From Sphingobium estronivorans (lineage in GTDB: Bacteria > Pseudomonadota > Alphaproteobacteria > Sphingomonadales > Sphingomonadaceae): a DNA stretch of 33,495 nucleotides. A model generated the notes under the pieces. It had not been told where the DNA came from and ran no database searches. It worked only from the letters and a program-made list of their open reading frames with translations. Positions 15,651 through 26,089 of the stretch are shown in pieces (the first letter of the stretch is position 1; the number at the start of each line of letters is the position of its first letter). The stretch is taken from positions 1 to 33,495 of the forward strand of contig NZ_LFCT01000036.1 of the NCBI RefSeq assembly GCF_008692605.1. Direction: 5' to 3'. Made by a program: the position numbers and the translations under genes.

Positions 15651-16097
15651 ATTTAGGAGTGGGACCATCTATCCGGTGAGGTGGTGCTGGAAATTTGGAC
15701 AGGGTGTTAAGCGCATCCCGACCTGAAGGATGGACGGGAAAAGCGGAGCAGAACGGGGCGCGGGGCCGTTCGTGCGCGCGAGGCTGGTCAAGCTGCGCGA
15801 TGTTCCCGCTTTGCTACCCGCCGGGTCCAAGCGCGTGGACGCCGCCGGTCTCGCCGCTCAACTGGCCGAACGCGCGCGCTATCCGGTCGGCCTCTGGACC
15901 ATCGGATGCGGAGAACCGGACGGCCGACCCTGACAGCCTTGGACGCCCCATGATGACCGGCGAAACAGGACAATTGCGTTTCGTCGTCTTTTTCACTGAG
16001 GGGTTTTGCGCAAGCTGCCTCTAGGATAGAGGACCGGCTGTGATCGGTCGTGGGCCGAAAGAGGACGGGCAACCATGTCGCTTGGTTACGATCAGCA
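15651..16097. other. Intergenic region between marR and fecI-like gene
   Basis: About 450 bp lies between divergent genes. Small open frames exist (for example 15730-15933 plus) but show no recognisable domain or clear ribosome site, so no gene is called. A perfect small inverted repeat CCTCTA-GGA-TAGAGG lies at 16018-16032, 66 bp before the sigma-factor start, and may be part of its control region. The region probably carries the promoter for the FecI/FecR block. Confidence 0.4.
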
Positions 16098-16610
16098 ATG
16101 AAGGCGTCCAGAGATCGTTCGAGCCCGCCCCTCTCGTCGCCGGGTAGCTTTCTGCCCGCCCTGCGGCGCTTCTTTCAGCGCCGGGTGCCGCGCGAACATG
16201 TCGAGGATCTCGTCCAGGACGTCTTCGTCAATCTCCAGGCACGCAGGGCTGCAAGCCCGATCGAGAACAACGAAGCCTATCTCTTCACCGTCGCGCGTCA
16301 TGTGCTGGCTCGTCATTGGAAACATGGCGGCCGCACGGCCGCTGATGGCCCGATGGAAGACGCAGAGCATGTTTGTGATGCAGCGCCGCTGCCGGACAGA
16401 CGGCTGCTGGACAAGGAGGCCCTCAGTCAGGTGCTTCAAGCCATCGAGACCATGCCGTTGCGCACCCGCGATATTTTCCTCATGCACCGCTTCGAGGACA
16501 TGACCTATTCGGCAATCGCCCGGCAGATCGGCGTCTCTACGAGCGCCGTTGAAAAGCACATCGCGGCGGCGCTGCGCATTCTGATCGAGGCGACGGGGCG
16601 CAGCCGATGA
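16098..16610 (+). CDS. FecI-like ECF sigma factor
   Basis: This sigma factor of about 170 residues has region 2 at roughly 20-80 (FQRRVPREHVEDLVQDVFVN, then EAYLFTVARHVLARHW). Region 4 lies at about 110-165 (AIETMPLRTRDIFLMHRFEDM, here about 116-136, then TYSAIARQIGVSTSAVEKHIA). FecI-type sigma factors are held by a FecR anti-sigma factor and released when a TonB-dependent receptor binds its ligand. They then transcribe the receptor operon. The ATG at 16098 fits the usual N-terminus; a start at 16050 is in frame but adds an atypical leader. Its stop overlaps the fecR-like ATG (ATGA). Confidence 0.92.
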   Translation: MKASRDRSSPPLSSPGSFLPALRRFFQRRVPREHVEDLVQDVFVNLQARRAASPIENNEAYLFTVARHVLARHWKHGGRTAADGPMEDAEHVCDAAPLPDRRLLDKEALSQVLQAIETMPLRTRDIFLMHRFEDMTYSAIARQIGVSTSAVEKHIAAALRILIEATGRSR

Positions 16611-17602
16611 GCGATCATAAGCTTTCGTCGCGTCTGGCGGATGACCTCATGGCTGAGGCCACAGACTGGTTCGCGCGCCAGCGATCGGCCGACATGCAGG
16701 GGACGGACAGGCGGGCGCTGGATCGCTGGCTTGCGACCCCTGCCCATGCGGCGGCCTTTGCCGAAGTCGAGAGCTTGTGGCACGCCGTGGAAGGGCTGCA
16801 TGACGATCCTCATTTGCTCGCTTTTCGCGAGGAGGCGCGGCGCAATGGCCGGGTGCGGCATTTCCGGCGCCTCGGCGCGATTGCCGCATCCTTCCTGATT
16901 CTGATCCTCGGGATGGGGCTCTTCTATCAATATGCCTTTGTCCCGGACCCCGTGCCCGCGCAAAGTCTTCGCTTCGCCACCACGACGGGTCAGCGCCTGC
17001 CGATCGCGTTGGCCGACGGTTCGACCATCCAGCTGGATGCCGACTCGGCGGTGCGCGTCGCCATCGATGACAACCACCGCGCCATCGAGATCGAAAAGGG
17101 ACGTGCCTATTTTCAGGTGAGCCACGATCCACGCCGACCGTTCGTCGTCTCGGCTGGAGGGCGATCGGTAACGGCAGTTGGAACGGCATTTTCCGTCGAC
17201 ACGCTGGGCAACGGGCTGGACGTCGTCCTCGTCGAGGGCAGGGTGCGGGTGAGGGGCCGGTCGAACGAGGGGCGGCATGCCGTGGAGATGACCGCCGGCA
17301 GCCGTCTGTTGGCCTCGGCCGATGGCCGCTGGCGCGCTGGTCAGATCGATACTGGAAAGGCCACCGCCTGGCTGCATGGACAACTGGTGTTCGACAATGC
17401 GCGCCTGTCCGACGTCGTGGCCGAGATCAACCGCTATACCGACCGGACCATCGCGCTTGCCGATGACGGGACGGGCGAGAAGCGCCTCAGCGCGGTGCTG
17501 AACGCGGGCGACGTCAACAGCTTCGTGCAGGCTGTCGCGATGCTCAATCTGGCTCGGGCGCGGACGGAACCGGACGGTAGCCTCGTCCTCCGCCAAAAAT
17601 AA
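16607..17602 (+). CDS. FecR-like anti-sigma factor/transmembrane sensor
   Basis: This 331-residue inner-membrane protein has an N-terminal cytoplasmic DUF4880-type domain (TDWFARQRSADMQGTDRRALD, about 19-39, then RWLATPAHAAAFAEVESLW). One membrane segment follows at about 90-110 (AIAASFLILILGMGLFY). The periplasmic FecR domain (TTGQRLPIALADGSTIQLD, EIEKGRAYFQVSHDPRRPF, VTAVGTAFSV) is followed by a C-terminal STN-like part (VFDNARLSDVVAEINRYTD). It relays ligand binding at the receptor to the FecI-like sigma factor. The start overlaps the sigma gene stop. The receptor gene with a matching STN domain follows 90 bp later. Confidence 0.92.
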   Translation: MSDHKLSSRLADDLMAEATDWFARQRSADMQGTDRRALDRWLATPAHAAAFAEVESLWHAVEGLHDDPHLLAFREEARRNGRVRHFRRLGAIAASFLILILGMGLFYQYAFVPDPVPAQSLRFATTTGQRLPIALADGSTIQLDADSAVRVAIDDNHRAIEIEKGRAYFQVSHDPRRPFVVSAGGRSVTAVGTAFSVDTLGNGLDVVLVEGRVRVRGRSNEGRHAVEMTAGSRLLASADGRWRAGQIDTGKATAWLHGQLVFDNARLSDVVAEINRYTDRTIALADDGTGEKRLSAVLNAGDVNSFVQAVAMLNLARARTEPDGSLVLRQK

Positions 17603-17652
17603 TTTTCAGCGTCTGCTGAGGTTCGGGCGCCAGCCTGCCTCTACAGGAGCAA

Positions 17653-17671
17653 GGCGGTCAATGAAACCGCC
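17653..17671 (+). promoter_or_regulatory. Small hairpin between fecR-like and receptor genes
   Basis: GGCGGT (17653-17658) pairs with ACCGCC (17666-17671) around a CAATGAA loop, 22 bp before the receptor ATG. No U-run follows. It could lower read-through from fecIR, stabilise the receptor mRNA, or mark the leader of a separate sigma-dependent transcript. Confidence 0.4.
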
Positions 17672-17692
17672 CGGCAAAATGGAGGGGACGGG

Positions 17693-20173
<2,481 letters not shown>

Positions 20174-20211
20174 TCCTGCGGCCCCAATCCCCTCTTATAT
20201 TGGAGTTATCA

Positions 20212-21606
20212 ATGATGCCTGATCGTCGGATGATGAGCCATACGGCCTGCGCCGTACCCGTGCTGGCGATGGCGATGGCGATGGGATTGGGGCTGTCGAC
20301 GCCCGCGTCGGCCGCACCCGCGCCCCATGCCGCCATGCCCGCCAAGGCCAGCACCCTCGGCAATGCCCGCCAGATCAAGCTGGAAGCCCAGGCCCTGCGG
20401 ATATTGGCAAGCCCGCCGATGGTGGAGGAAATTCAGCGGGTCGAGGCGCTGTACGCAGCGGACCCGCAAGGGAAAACCCCGACCGGCAAGGCGACGATCA
20501 AGCGCGCCGCCCGGTCGATCGCGATGGCGGCGATCCAATATGCGGTGGGCGAGGACACGGACCGACCAGCGGTGATGTGGGTGGTGAACGCGCCGCACGA
20601 CTGGTCTGGCCTTGCCGTGCCGCGATCGGGCTATGGGATCGACAATCCCGACAATGTCTACCGCAACATCATGGTCGATGGCGCGGCCCGCTATGTCATT
20701 CACGGTCGAGTCAAAAAGCCCGGCCCGGCGGAACTGCATTTCGAACTGCGCGATTCGATCCCCGGCACCACGGCGATGGCGGCGGAAGGGGGCAAGCAAC
20801 TGGCCACGCTGCGCAGCGATGCGATGCAGATTGCCGCCGATGGCCGTTTCACCATCACCGTCGACAGCGAACCCGCCAATGGCCGGCCCAATCATCTCCA
20901 GACCCCGGCCAATGGCAAGCCGCTGCTCGTCGTCCGCGACCTGTTCACCGACTGGGCAACGCAGAATCCGGTCGCGTTGGAGATTGAGCGGGTCGGCGGC
21001 CCCGCCATCACCGCGCCGCCGTCTGACGACCGGATCGCGCGCCGCGCGGCGACGTTGCTATCGCAGATGGCGCCCTATTGGGTGGCCTATGACAATCAAT
21101 ATGTCTTTGCCAAGTCCGCCAACCAGATCGTGACGCCGCGCGTGCGGCCCGGCGGGCGCGGCTTTTCGACATCCGGCCATTTCAGCCTGGCCGACGATCA
21201 GGCCTGGGTCATCACGCTCGCGCCGCTGGGTGCGGTTTCGCTGGGATTTCAGCTGACCGATCCCTGGGGCGTCGCCTATGAATATGCCGACCGTACGAGC
21301 AGCCTCAGCACCGCGCAGGCCAAACCCAATGCGGATGGCAGCATCACCTATGTGATCTCGAAAAAAGACCCCGGCGTTTACAACTGGCTGGATCCTGAAG
21401 GCCATGCCGCCGGAATTTACGCCGTTCGCTGGCAATCGCTGCCTCCGGGCGCGAGGGCCGAAGACGCCGTGCGGGCGTCGAAGGTCGTCGCGCTCGGTCA
21501 GTTGAAGCAGGAACTGCCCAACGGCACGCAGTTCGTCAACCCCGCCGAGCGCAAGGTCCAACGGGCCGAGCGCGCCAGAAGCTATGCCCGCAGGCTTTCG
21601 GAATGA
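20212..21606 (+). CDS. Exported DUF1214-like protein, paralogue A
   Basis: This protein of 464 residues has a signal peptide ending near residue 34 (STPASAAP). I could not assign a function. The middle part (about 150-260) has YVIHGRVKKPGPAELHFEL, IAADGRFTITVDSEPANG and LLVVRDLFTDWATQ. The C-terminal part has DDQAWVITLAPLGAVSLGFQ, LTDPWGVAYEYADRTSS, SKKDPGVYNWLDPEGHAAGI and YAVRWQSLPPGA. This pattern recalls the DUF1214 family in which a sugar-free 'DGSF..I' segment is followed by a 'P..YW......' and 'NWLD..GH..G....RW' segment. That is a recollection, not a search result. GGAG lies six bases before the ATG at 20212. It follows the receptor gene by 38 bp, so it is likely in the same transcript and acts on the imported or bound ligand in the periplasm. 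Confidence 0.62.
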   Translation: MMPDRRMMSHTACAVPVLAMAMAMGLGLSTPASAAPAPHAAMPAKASTLGNARQIKLEAQALRILASPPMVEEIQRVEALYAADPQGKTPTGKATIKRAARSIAMAAIQYAVGEDTDRPAVMWVVNAPHDWSGLAVPRSGYGIDNPDNVYRNIMVDGAARYVIHGRVKKPGPAELHFELRDSIPGTTAMAAEGGKQLATLRSDAMQIAADGRFTITVDSEPANGRPNHLQTPANGKPLLVVRDLFTDWATQNPVALEIERVGGPAITAPPSDDRIARRAATLLSQMAPYWVAYDNQYVFAKSANQIVTPRVRPGGRGFSTSGHFSLADDQAWVITLAPLGAVSLGFQLTDPWGVAYEYADRTSSLSTAQAKPNADGSITYVISKKDPGVYNWLDPEGHAAGIYAVRWQSLPPGARAEDAVRASKVVALGQLKQELPNGTQFVNPAERKVQRAERARSYARRLSE

Positions 21607-21657
21607 ATGGCAAAGAGGGCGCGCCGCATGACGCGTGAACAGCGTGGAGATGGGCCG

Positions 21658-23025
21658 ATGAGGGTTCGATCGACCAGCGCGACTTGGAAAATGGCCCTGG
21701 GCGGAATGACCTTGGCCTTGGCGGGGATCATGTCTGCGCCATCGGCGGCAGCGGTCAGGCAGAATGCAACCACGCTGGGCACGCCGACGCAGATCGAACG
21801 CGAAGCGATGGCTCTGCGCGTGCTGGAAACCGCGCAGGTGCAAAATGAACTGAAGCGCGTCGAGGCGCTCTACGCCGTAGACCCGCAAGGGGCCACGGCC
21901 ACGGGCAAGGCCACCATTCAGCGGGCGGCGCATTCGATCACCATGGCGGCGATCTATATGGCGATCGCCGAGGATGTGAGCCGGCCCTATGCCTTCTGGT
22001 CGGTCAATGCGCCGCATACATGGTTTGGCCTGACGGTACCGCGCTCGGGCTATGGCATCGACAACCCGGACAATATCTATCGCCCTGTCCGTCTGGAGGG
22101 CGGCGCGCGGTATGAAATCCACGGCAAGGTAAGACAACCGGGACCGATCGAACTGCATCTGGAACTGCGCGACTCCGTGCCGGGCACCGGCGCGATGGCG
22201 GCGGAGGGCGGCAAGCAGCTCGCGACGCTCAGAAGCGACCAGATTATATTCGCACCGGACGGTTCCTTCATCATCACCATTGACAGCGATCCCGCCAATG
22301 GCCGGTCCAACCATATGCAGATGCCGCCGCAGGGCAGCTTCCACATGTCGATACGCCAGTTGCTCACCGATTGGGCAACGCAAAATTCCATCGCACTGGA
22401 TGTTCGGCGCGTCGGCGGCCCTGCCGCTGGGCCTCCCCCATCCGAAGACCCGATCGCGCGGCGCGCCGTTGACTTCCTCTCCCGGATCGCGCCCTATTGG
22501 CTGGCCTACGACAATCACTATGTCTTCACCAAGCCCGCCAATCAGATTGACGCCCCACGCGCGCGTCCGGGCGGACGCGGTTTTTCCAGTGGCGGGCATT
22601 TCGCCCTGGCAGACGATCAGGCTTGGATCATTACCCTCAGTCCGTTGGGCGCGGCGTCGATGGGATTTCAGCTGACGGATCCCTGGGGCGTGGCTTATGA
22701 CTATGTGGATCGCACAAGCAGCCTCAACCACACGCAGGCCAAACCCAATGCGGACGGCAGCTATAGCTTCGTGATCTCGAAAAAGGACCCTGGCGTTTAC
22801 AACTGGCTGGACCCGGAGGATCATGCCGCCGGCATGTTCGCTGTGCGCTGGCAAGCGCTGCCCGCCGCCGCCAGGCCCGAAGACGCCGTGCGGGGATCGA
22901 AGGTCGTCGCGCTCGACCAACTGAAACGGGAACTGCCGGCCGGAACGCTTTTCGTCACGCCCGCCCAGCGCGACGCCCAGCGCGCCGAGCGTGCGAGAAA
23001 CTATGCGCGCAGGCTCTCGGAATAG
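21658..23025 (+). CDS. Exported DUF1214-like protein, paralogue B (tandem duplicate)
   Basis: This protein of 455 residues is a close copy of the preceding one. Shared blocks include GLTVPRSGYGIDNPDNIYR, PGPIELHLELRDSVPGTGAM, AAEGGKQLATLRSD, QLTDPWGVAYDYVDRTSSL and DPGVYNWLDPEDHAAGMFAV. Both end in YARRLSE. A signal peptide (MALGGMTLALAGIMSAPSAAA) begins near residue 12, so export is expected. The frame is open from 21607, directly after the previous stop, but the ATG at 21658 has GGAG upstream and places the signal peptide properly. Function unknown. The pair arose by tandem duplication, and divergence is greatest in the N-terminal leader. It should be cotranscribed with its neighbours. Confidence 0.62.
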   Translation: MRVRSTSATWKMALGGMTLALAGIMSAPSAAAVRQNATTLGTPTQIEREAMALRVLETAQVQNELKRVEALYAVDPQGATATGKATIQRAAHSITMAAIYMAIAEDVSRPYAFWSVNAPHTWFGLTVPRSGYGIDNPDNIYRPVRLEGGARYEIHGKVRQPGPIELHLELRDSVPGTGAMAAEGGKQLATLRSDQIIFAPDGSFIITIDSDPANGRSNHMQMPPQGSFHMSIRQLLTDWATQNSIALDVRRVGGPAAGPPPSEDPIARRAVDFLSRIAPYWLAYDNHYVFTKPANQIDAPRARPGGRGFSSGGHFALADDQAWIITLSPLGAASMGFQLTDPWGVAYDYVDRTSSLNHTQAKPNADGSYSFVISKKDPGVYNWLDPEDHAAGMFAVRWQALPAAARPEDAVRGSKVVALDQLKRELPAGTLFVTPAQRDAQRAERARNYARRLSE

Positions 23026-23068
23026 GGGCGTAAGCCGTCGGGGGTCTTGTGTAAAAGGAGAGGAATGC

Positions 23069-24298
23069 ATGGAGAAGGATCGCCCGCTGCTTGACCGGCG
23101 GAATTTTTTCGCCGGCACCGGGGCTTTGACACTGGCCGCGCTGGGGACATTTGCCGCAGTCGCTCAGCCGACAGGCGACGGCACGGTTGGCCTTGCCGGA
23201 CAGGCGGACGGGCTGGACCTTGCGATGGGGCGTTTGGCGGATACCGCGCGCCGCTTTTCGGCGGAGTTCGCTTCGCTGAACGCACCGGGTACGGAGATTG
23301 ATCGCGCGGAAGGCTATCGCCTGTTCATGCGCTATCTCTCGATCGGCATCGATGTCCATATTCAGTTCGGGGACCCCGCCTTTCCGGCCTTTTTCCAGCC
23401 CTCGCGCGACGGCGTGCGCAAATTGGCGGGCGACAGTCCGGGGCAGCTGTACGACAAGGCCACGGTTTCGGGCGATTATGATTATGAAATCACCGGGAAT
23501 ATGCGCGAAACCGCGTTGATCGAATTCACGCTCTATTCCGGCGCGCTCAACACGGGTTCCGCCCAGCGTCGCCTGATCGCCAGCCTCACCGACGAGGATC
23601 TGGTCACTGACCGGAACGGCGATTTTACTGTTCGCCTGAGCAAAACGGCCGAAGGCCGGAACCTGCTGCGGATGGCGGACGATGCGAGTTCTCTGCTGGT
23701 GCGACGCTATCTGCGCGATCCATGGAAGGACCGGCCGCGTCCGCTCGCCATCCGGCGGACGAGCGGCAATCCCGTGCTCCAGCCGCTCACGGCCGATCAT
23801 ATGAGCAAGGCAATCGAGCAGGCCGCAGACTTCGCCCTCTGGAATGTGCGGACTTGGGCGAAATGGGTGACGCGCGACCGGGAGGGAAAGCTGAACAGGT
23901 TCGCCAGCTTCGACGATAGCGGCGACATCTACACGCCAGCCGGGCATCGCTACCTTTCGGCTTATTGGCGGCTCAAACCGGAAGAAGCGTTGCTGATCGA
24001 GTTCACGCCCCCGAAAGACGCCTATTGGACCATCGTCCCGATGAATTTCTGGATGGAATCCTTCGAATGGCGGTTCGGCAATACTGTCTTCGCCAGCAGC
24101 TTTCAAAACCCGCCCGGCAAGGATGGCCGCGTACGGCTCGCCCTGTCCGGGATCAATCCGAACTTGCCCGGGGTGCGATGGCTGGAGACGCTTGGCCACA
24201 GCGAAGGCCCCATGTCATTCCGCCTCGCGCGTCACAAAGGAGCATTGCCGCAGCTTGACTGCAAGGTCATTCCGGTGGCGCCGTCGCGGAACGGATGA
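23069..24298 (+). CDS. Exported DUF1214-like protein C, Tat signal
   Basis: This protein of 409 residues starts with a twin-arginine signal (LLDRRNFFAGTGALTLAALG, 7-26). The body shows SGDYDYEITGNMRETALIEFT, here at about residues 134-154, then DLVTDRNGDFTVRLSKTAEG and SLLVRRYLRDPWKDRPRPLA. Near the C-terminus come LLIEFTPPKDAYWTIVPMNF, WMESFEWRFGNTVFASSFQN and LPGVRWLETLGHSEGPMSFR. This last part fits the DUF1214-like pattern more clearly than the two paralogues do. AAAGGAGAGG precedes the ATG at 23069; the frame extends upstream without a better start. It closes the FecI/FecR/receptor block. Role and substrate unknown. Confidence 0.65.
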   Translation: MEKDRPLLDRRNFFAGTGALTLAALGTFAAVAQPTGDGTVGLAGQADGLDLAMGRLADTARRFSAEFASLNAPGTEIDRAEGYRLFMRYLSIGIDVHIQFGDPAFPAFFQPSRDGVRKLAGDSPGQLYDKATVSGDYDYEITGNMRETALIEFTLYSGALNTGSAQRRLIASLTDEDLVTDRNGDFTVRLSKTAEGRNLLRMADDASSLLVRRYLRDPWKDRPRPLAIRRTSGNPVLQPLTADHMSKAIEQAADFALWNVRTWAKWVTRDREGKLNRFASFDDSGDIYTPAGHRYLSAYWRLKPEEALLIEFTPPKDAYWTIVPMNFWMESFEWRFGNTVFASSFQNPPGKDGRVRLALSGINPNLPGVRWLETLGHSEGPMSFRLARHKGALPQLDCKVIPVAPSRNG

Positions 24299-24321
24299 GG
24301 GCGACAACATCCTATTCCAAA

Positions 24322-24357
24322 CCGGTCAGACTGGAAAAAGCTGCCTTTCCGGACCGG
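24322..24357. repeat. Two-step inverted repeat after the DUF1214 block
   Basis: CCGGTC (24322-24327) pairs with GACCGG (24352-24357), and inside it GGAAA (24333-24337) pairs with TTTCC (24346-24350). It lies 23 bp after the last stop of the block and before rlmJ. No U-run follows, so it may be a Rho-dependent or mRNA-stability structure rather than an intrinsic terminator. Confidence 0.4.
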
Positions 24358-24372
24358 AGTATCGAAACTCGC

Positions 24373-24393
24373 CCTCTGAATGGCCGCAAAGGG
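24373..24393 (+). repeat. Dispersed 21-bp repeat, copy 1
   Basis: CCTCTGAATGGCCGCAAAGG with one more G at the end recurs at 29573-29593 with a single change (T to A at the ninth base), also in an intergenic region on the plus strand. The flanks are not clearly related. Its nature is unknown; it may be a fragment of a short chromosomal repeat. Confidence 0.45.
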
Positions 24394-24492
24394 CCGGCCT
24401 CCGCGCCCAGGAATATCGGCGTGGGCATAACTTCGCTTTGCACAAGGTCCAGCGGTTCGTCTAAAGGCCGACCGTCAGGATTTTGAACCACA

Positions 24493-25323
24493 ATGAATTA
24501 TCGCCATTCCTTCCATGCTGGCAACAGCGCCGACGTCGTGAAACACAGCCTACTGATCGCCTTGGTGCGGGCCTTGCAGCATAAGCAGGGCGCTCTGACC
24601 CTGATCGACACCCATGCCGGCTGCGGGCTGTACGACCTTGGCGGCGACGAAGCTCAACGCACGGGCGAGGCGACGCAGGGCGTGCTGCGGGCCTTTGCCG
24701 ACCATGACCCCTTGCTGGACGACTATCGCGCCGCCGTGCAGGCGGTGAATGTGGGTGACGAACCGCAGCTTTACCCCGGCTCGCCGCGGTTTCTGGCGCA
24801 GCTTTTGCGCCCGCAGGATTTCCTGATCCTCAACGAAAAGCATCCGAAAGATGCTTACACCCTGCGCGGCGTGATGCGGGACACCAGCGCGGCCGTGCAT
24901 GAACGCGATGCCTACGAACTGTGGCTGGCTCTGTTGCCGCCCCGCACCGCGCGCGGCGTGGTGGTGGTCGACCCGCCCTACGAGCAGCCGGACGAACGCA
25001 CCCGCATCACCGCCACGCTCGCCGCCGCTCACCGCAAATGGGCGCATGGCGTGACGGTGATCTGGTATCCGCTGAAAGACCGGGCCACGCATCGGCAGTG
25101 GAAGGCGCGGCTACGCAAGCTTGGCATCCCGAAATTGCTGGTGGTGGAGCATTGGCTATACGATAGCGAGCAACCCGGCATCTATAACGGCGCGGGCCTC
25201 TATATCGTCAATCCGCCCTACGCTTTCACCCAGGCACTGCCACCCCTGCTGGAAGCTTTGCGCGCGGTTCTGGCGCCCGAAGGGCATAAGGGCGAGATCA
25301 TATCCGGCTGGCTGGGAGATTAG
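24493..25323 (+). CDS. rlmJ: 23S rRNA (adenine(2030)-N6)-methyltransferase
   Basis: This 276-residue protein starts with the RlmJ signature MNYRHSFHAGNSADVVKHSL. It contains the SAM-binding LIDTHAGCGLYDL (38-50) and the catalytic DPPY (160-163, in GVVVVDPPYEQPDE) of N6-adenine methyltransferases. RlmJ methylates A2030 of 23S rRNA. Length matches the E. coli protein family. It is a housekeeping gene with no obvious functional link to its neighbours. No strong ribosome site was seen before the ATG. A poor hairpin made of CCCTTCTCTC and GAGAGGG-like arms follows its stop (about 25337-25354). Confidence 0.93.
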   Translation: MNYRHSFHAGNSADVVKHSLLIALVRALQHKQGALTLIDTHAGCGLYDLGGDEAQRTGEATQGVLRAFADHDPLLDDYRAAVQAVNVGDEPQLYPGSPRFLAQLLRPQDFLILNEKHPKDAYTLRGVMRDTSAAVHERDAYELWLALLPPRTARGVVVVDPPYEQPDERTRITATLAAAHRKWAHGVTVIWYPLKDRATHRQWKARLRKLGIPKLLVVEHWLYDSEQPGIYNGAGLYIVNPPYAFTQALPPLLEALRAVLAPEGHKGEIISGWLGD

Positions 25324-25493
25324 GATAAACCCACATCCCTTCTCTCGGAGAGGGAATTGCCGGGCTTTAAGGGACGCCGCCTGCACAGGCAATCAGGCTG
25401 CGTTAGCCCCGCGCCTCAAGGAACTGGCCGAGGATCAGGCGACGCGCGCGAGATAGGGGTGGAGTGCGGCCACTGGCATGCTAAAGGCTTGTC

Positions 25494-25814
25494 ATGCTTC
25501 ATACACCCGGCCGCAGCGGCACTGTCGAGATCGACGGTTTCAAATATGAGTGGGAACTCCTCAGCGAACCTCAGTTGTCATCTTCCGATGGCTGGAAGGG
25601 AATGACGGTTTCCCTGCGTCAGCAAGACATGCCGCGTCAAGCAGTGCTGGAATTTCCAGCGCCAAAGCGCCTGTTGAAAGGATTGCCGAAAGGACGTTTG
25701 CATATCAACGACGCGATTGCTTCGCGAGGCGTGCGGGCAGCATTGTCCGCAGGATGGGATCCGGCGTCGCGAGGCAAAACCATTATATTCATGGTCGATG
25801 CCAACGGCGATTAA
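25494..25814 (+). CDS. Small hypothetical protein
   Basis: This 106-residue soluble protein has no signal peptide or membrane segment. I do not recognise a family. Visible stretches are GTVEIDGFKYEWELLSEPQL, a basic loop KRLLKGLPKGRLHIND and GKTIIFMVDANGD at the end. AAAGG lies about seven bases before the ATG. Its coding pattern is plausible (sensible composition, no low-complexity). It stands alone between rlmJ and an aldehyde dehydrogenase remnant. It might be a lineage-specific gene. Confidence that it is translated is moderate. Confidence 0.55.
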   Translation: MLHTPGRSGTVEIDGFKYEWELLSEPQLSSSDGWKGMTVSLRQQDMPRQAVLEFPAPKRLLKGLPKGRLHINDAIASRGVRAALSAGWDPASRGKTIIFMVDANGD

Positions 25815-25832
25815 GCGGACGGAAATCGTGCG

Positions 25833-26076
25833 CTCCTACCAACGCAGATATAGACTTGGTCGGACAGAGGGACAGCGCGGCTGCGCCTTGCCCGACGCAC
25901 GGCCGATCGCCTGGGTCAACAGCGAGAATGGACGGCATCTCCCCACACCCTTCTGCGGGATGAAGGCAAGCGGCATCGGTCGCGACGGCGGCGACTGGAG
26001 TTTCGATTTCTGTATGGAAACTAAAAATGTCGCACGGGCTTATGGTACGCATAACGTGCCGCAACTCGGCCTTTGA
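25833..26076 (+). pseudogene. C-terminal remnant of an HpaE/2-hydroxymuconic-semialdehyde-type aldehyde dehydrogenase
   Basis: The last 60 codons before the TGA at 26074 read RPIAWVNSENGRHLPTPFCG, then MKASGIGRDGGDWSFDFCME and TKNVARAYGTHNVPQLGL. This is the C-terminus of aldehyde dehydrogenases of the HpaE type (compare WVNSQN..DLRTPFGG, SGIGREGG, YSFDFYMEVKN and GTHNIPKLG). Upstream, a neighbouring frame reads RLRLARR (about 25879-25899), matching the expected H-R-L-A-R segment, which indicates a frameshift. Only the last part of the gene remains. The catalytic Cys and Glu region is absent. It may be the relic of a meta-cleavage pathway. An intact dehydrogenase of a different subgroup starts 13 bp later. 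Confidence 0.7.
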
Positions 26077-26089
26077 TGGGAGCGACCCG

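Noticed and set aside
15730..15933. Short 67-codon plus-strand frame upstream of the sigma-factor gene
   Set aside because: No clear ribosome site, family resemblance or hydrophobic pattern; it may be chance in high-GC DNA.
21058..23118. 686-codon minus-strand frame opposite the DUF1214-like genes
   Set aside because: It mirrors the two paralogues on the other strand, including repeated segments, and has no recognisable domain or ribosome site.
22955..24199. 414-codon minus-strand frame opposite the Tat-exported DUF1214-like gene
   Set aside because: The plus-strand protein has a clear Tat signal and family-like C-terminus; the minus frame has no features.
25336..25356. Possible terminator after rlmJ
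   Set aside because: The CTCT/AGAG stem is short with a bulge and no U-run, so it is too weak to list as a terminator.
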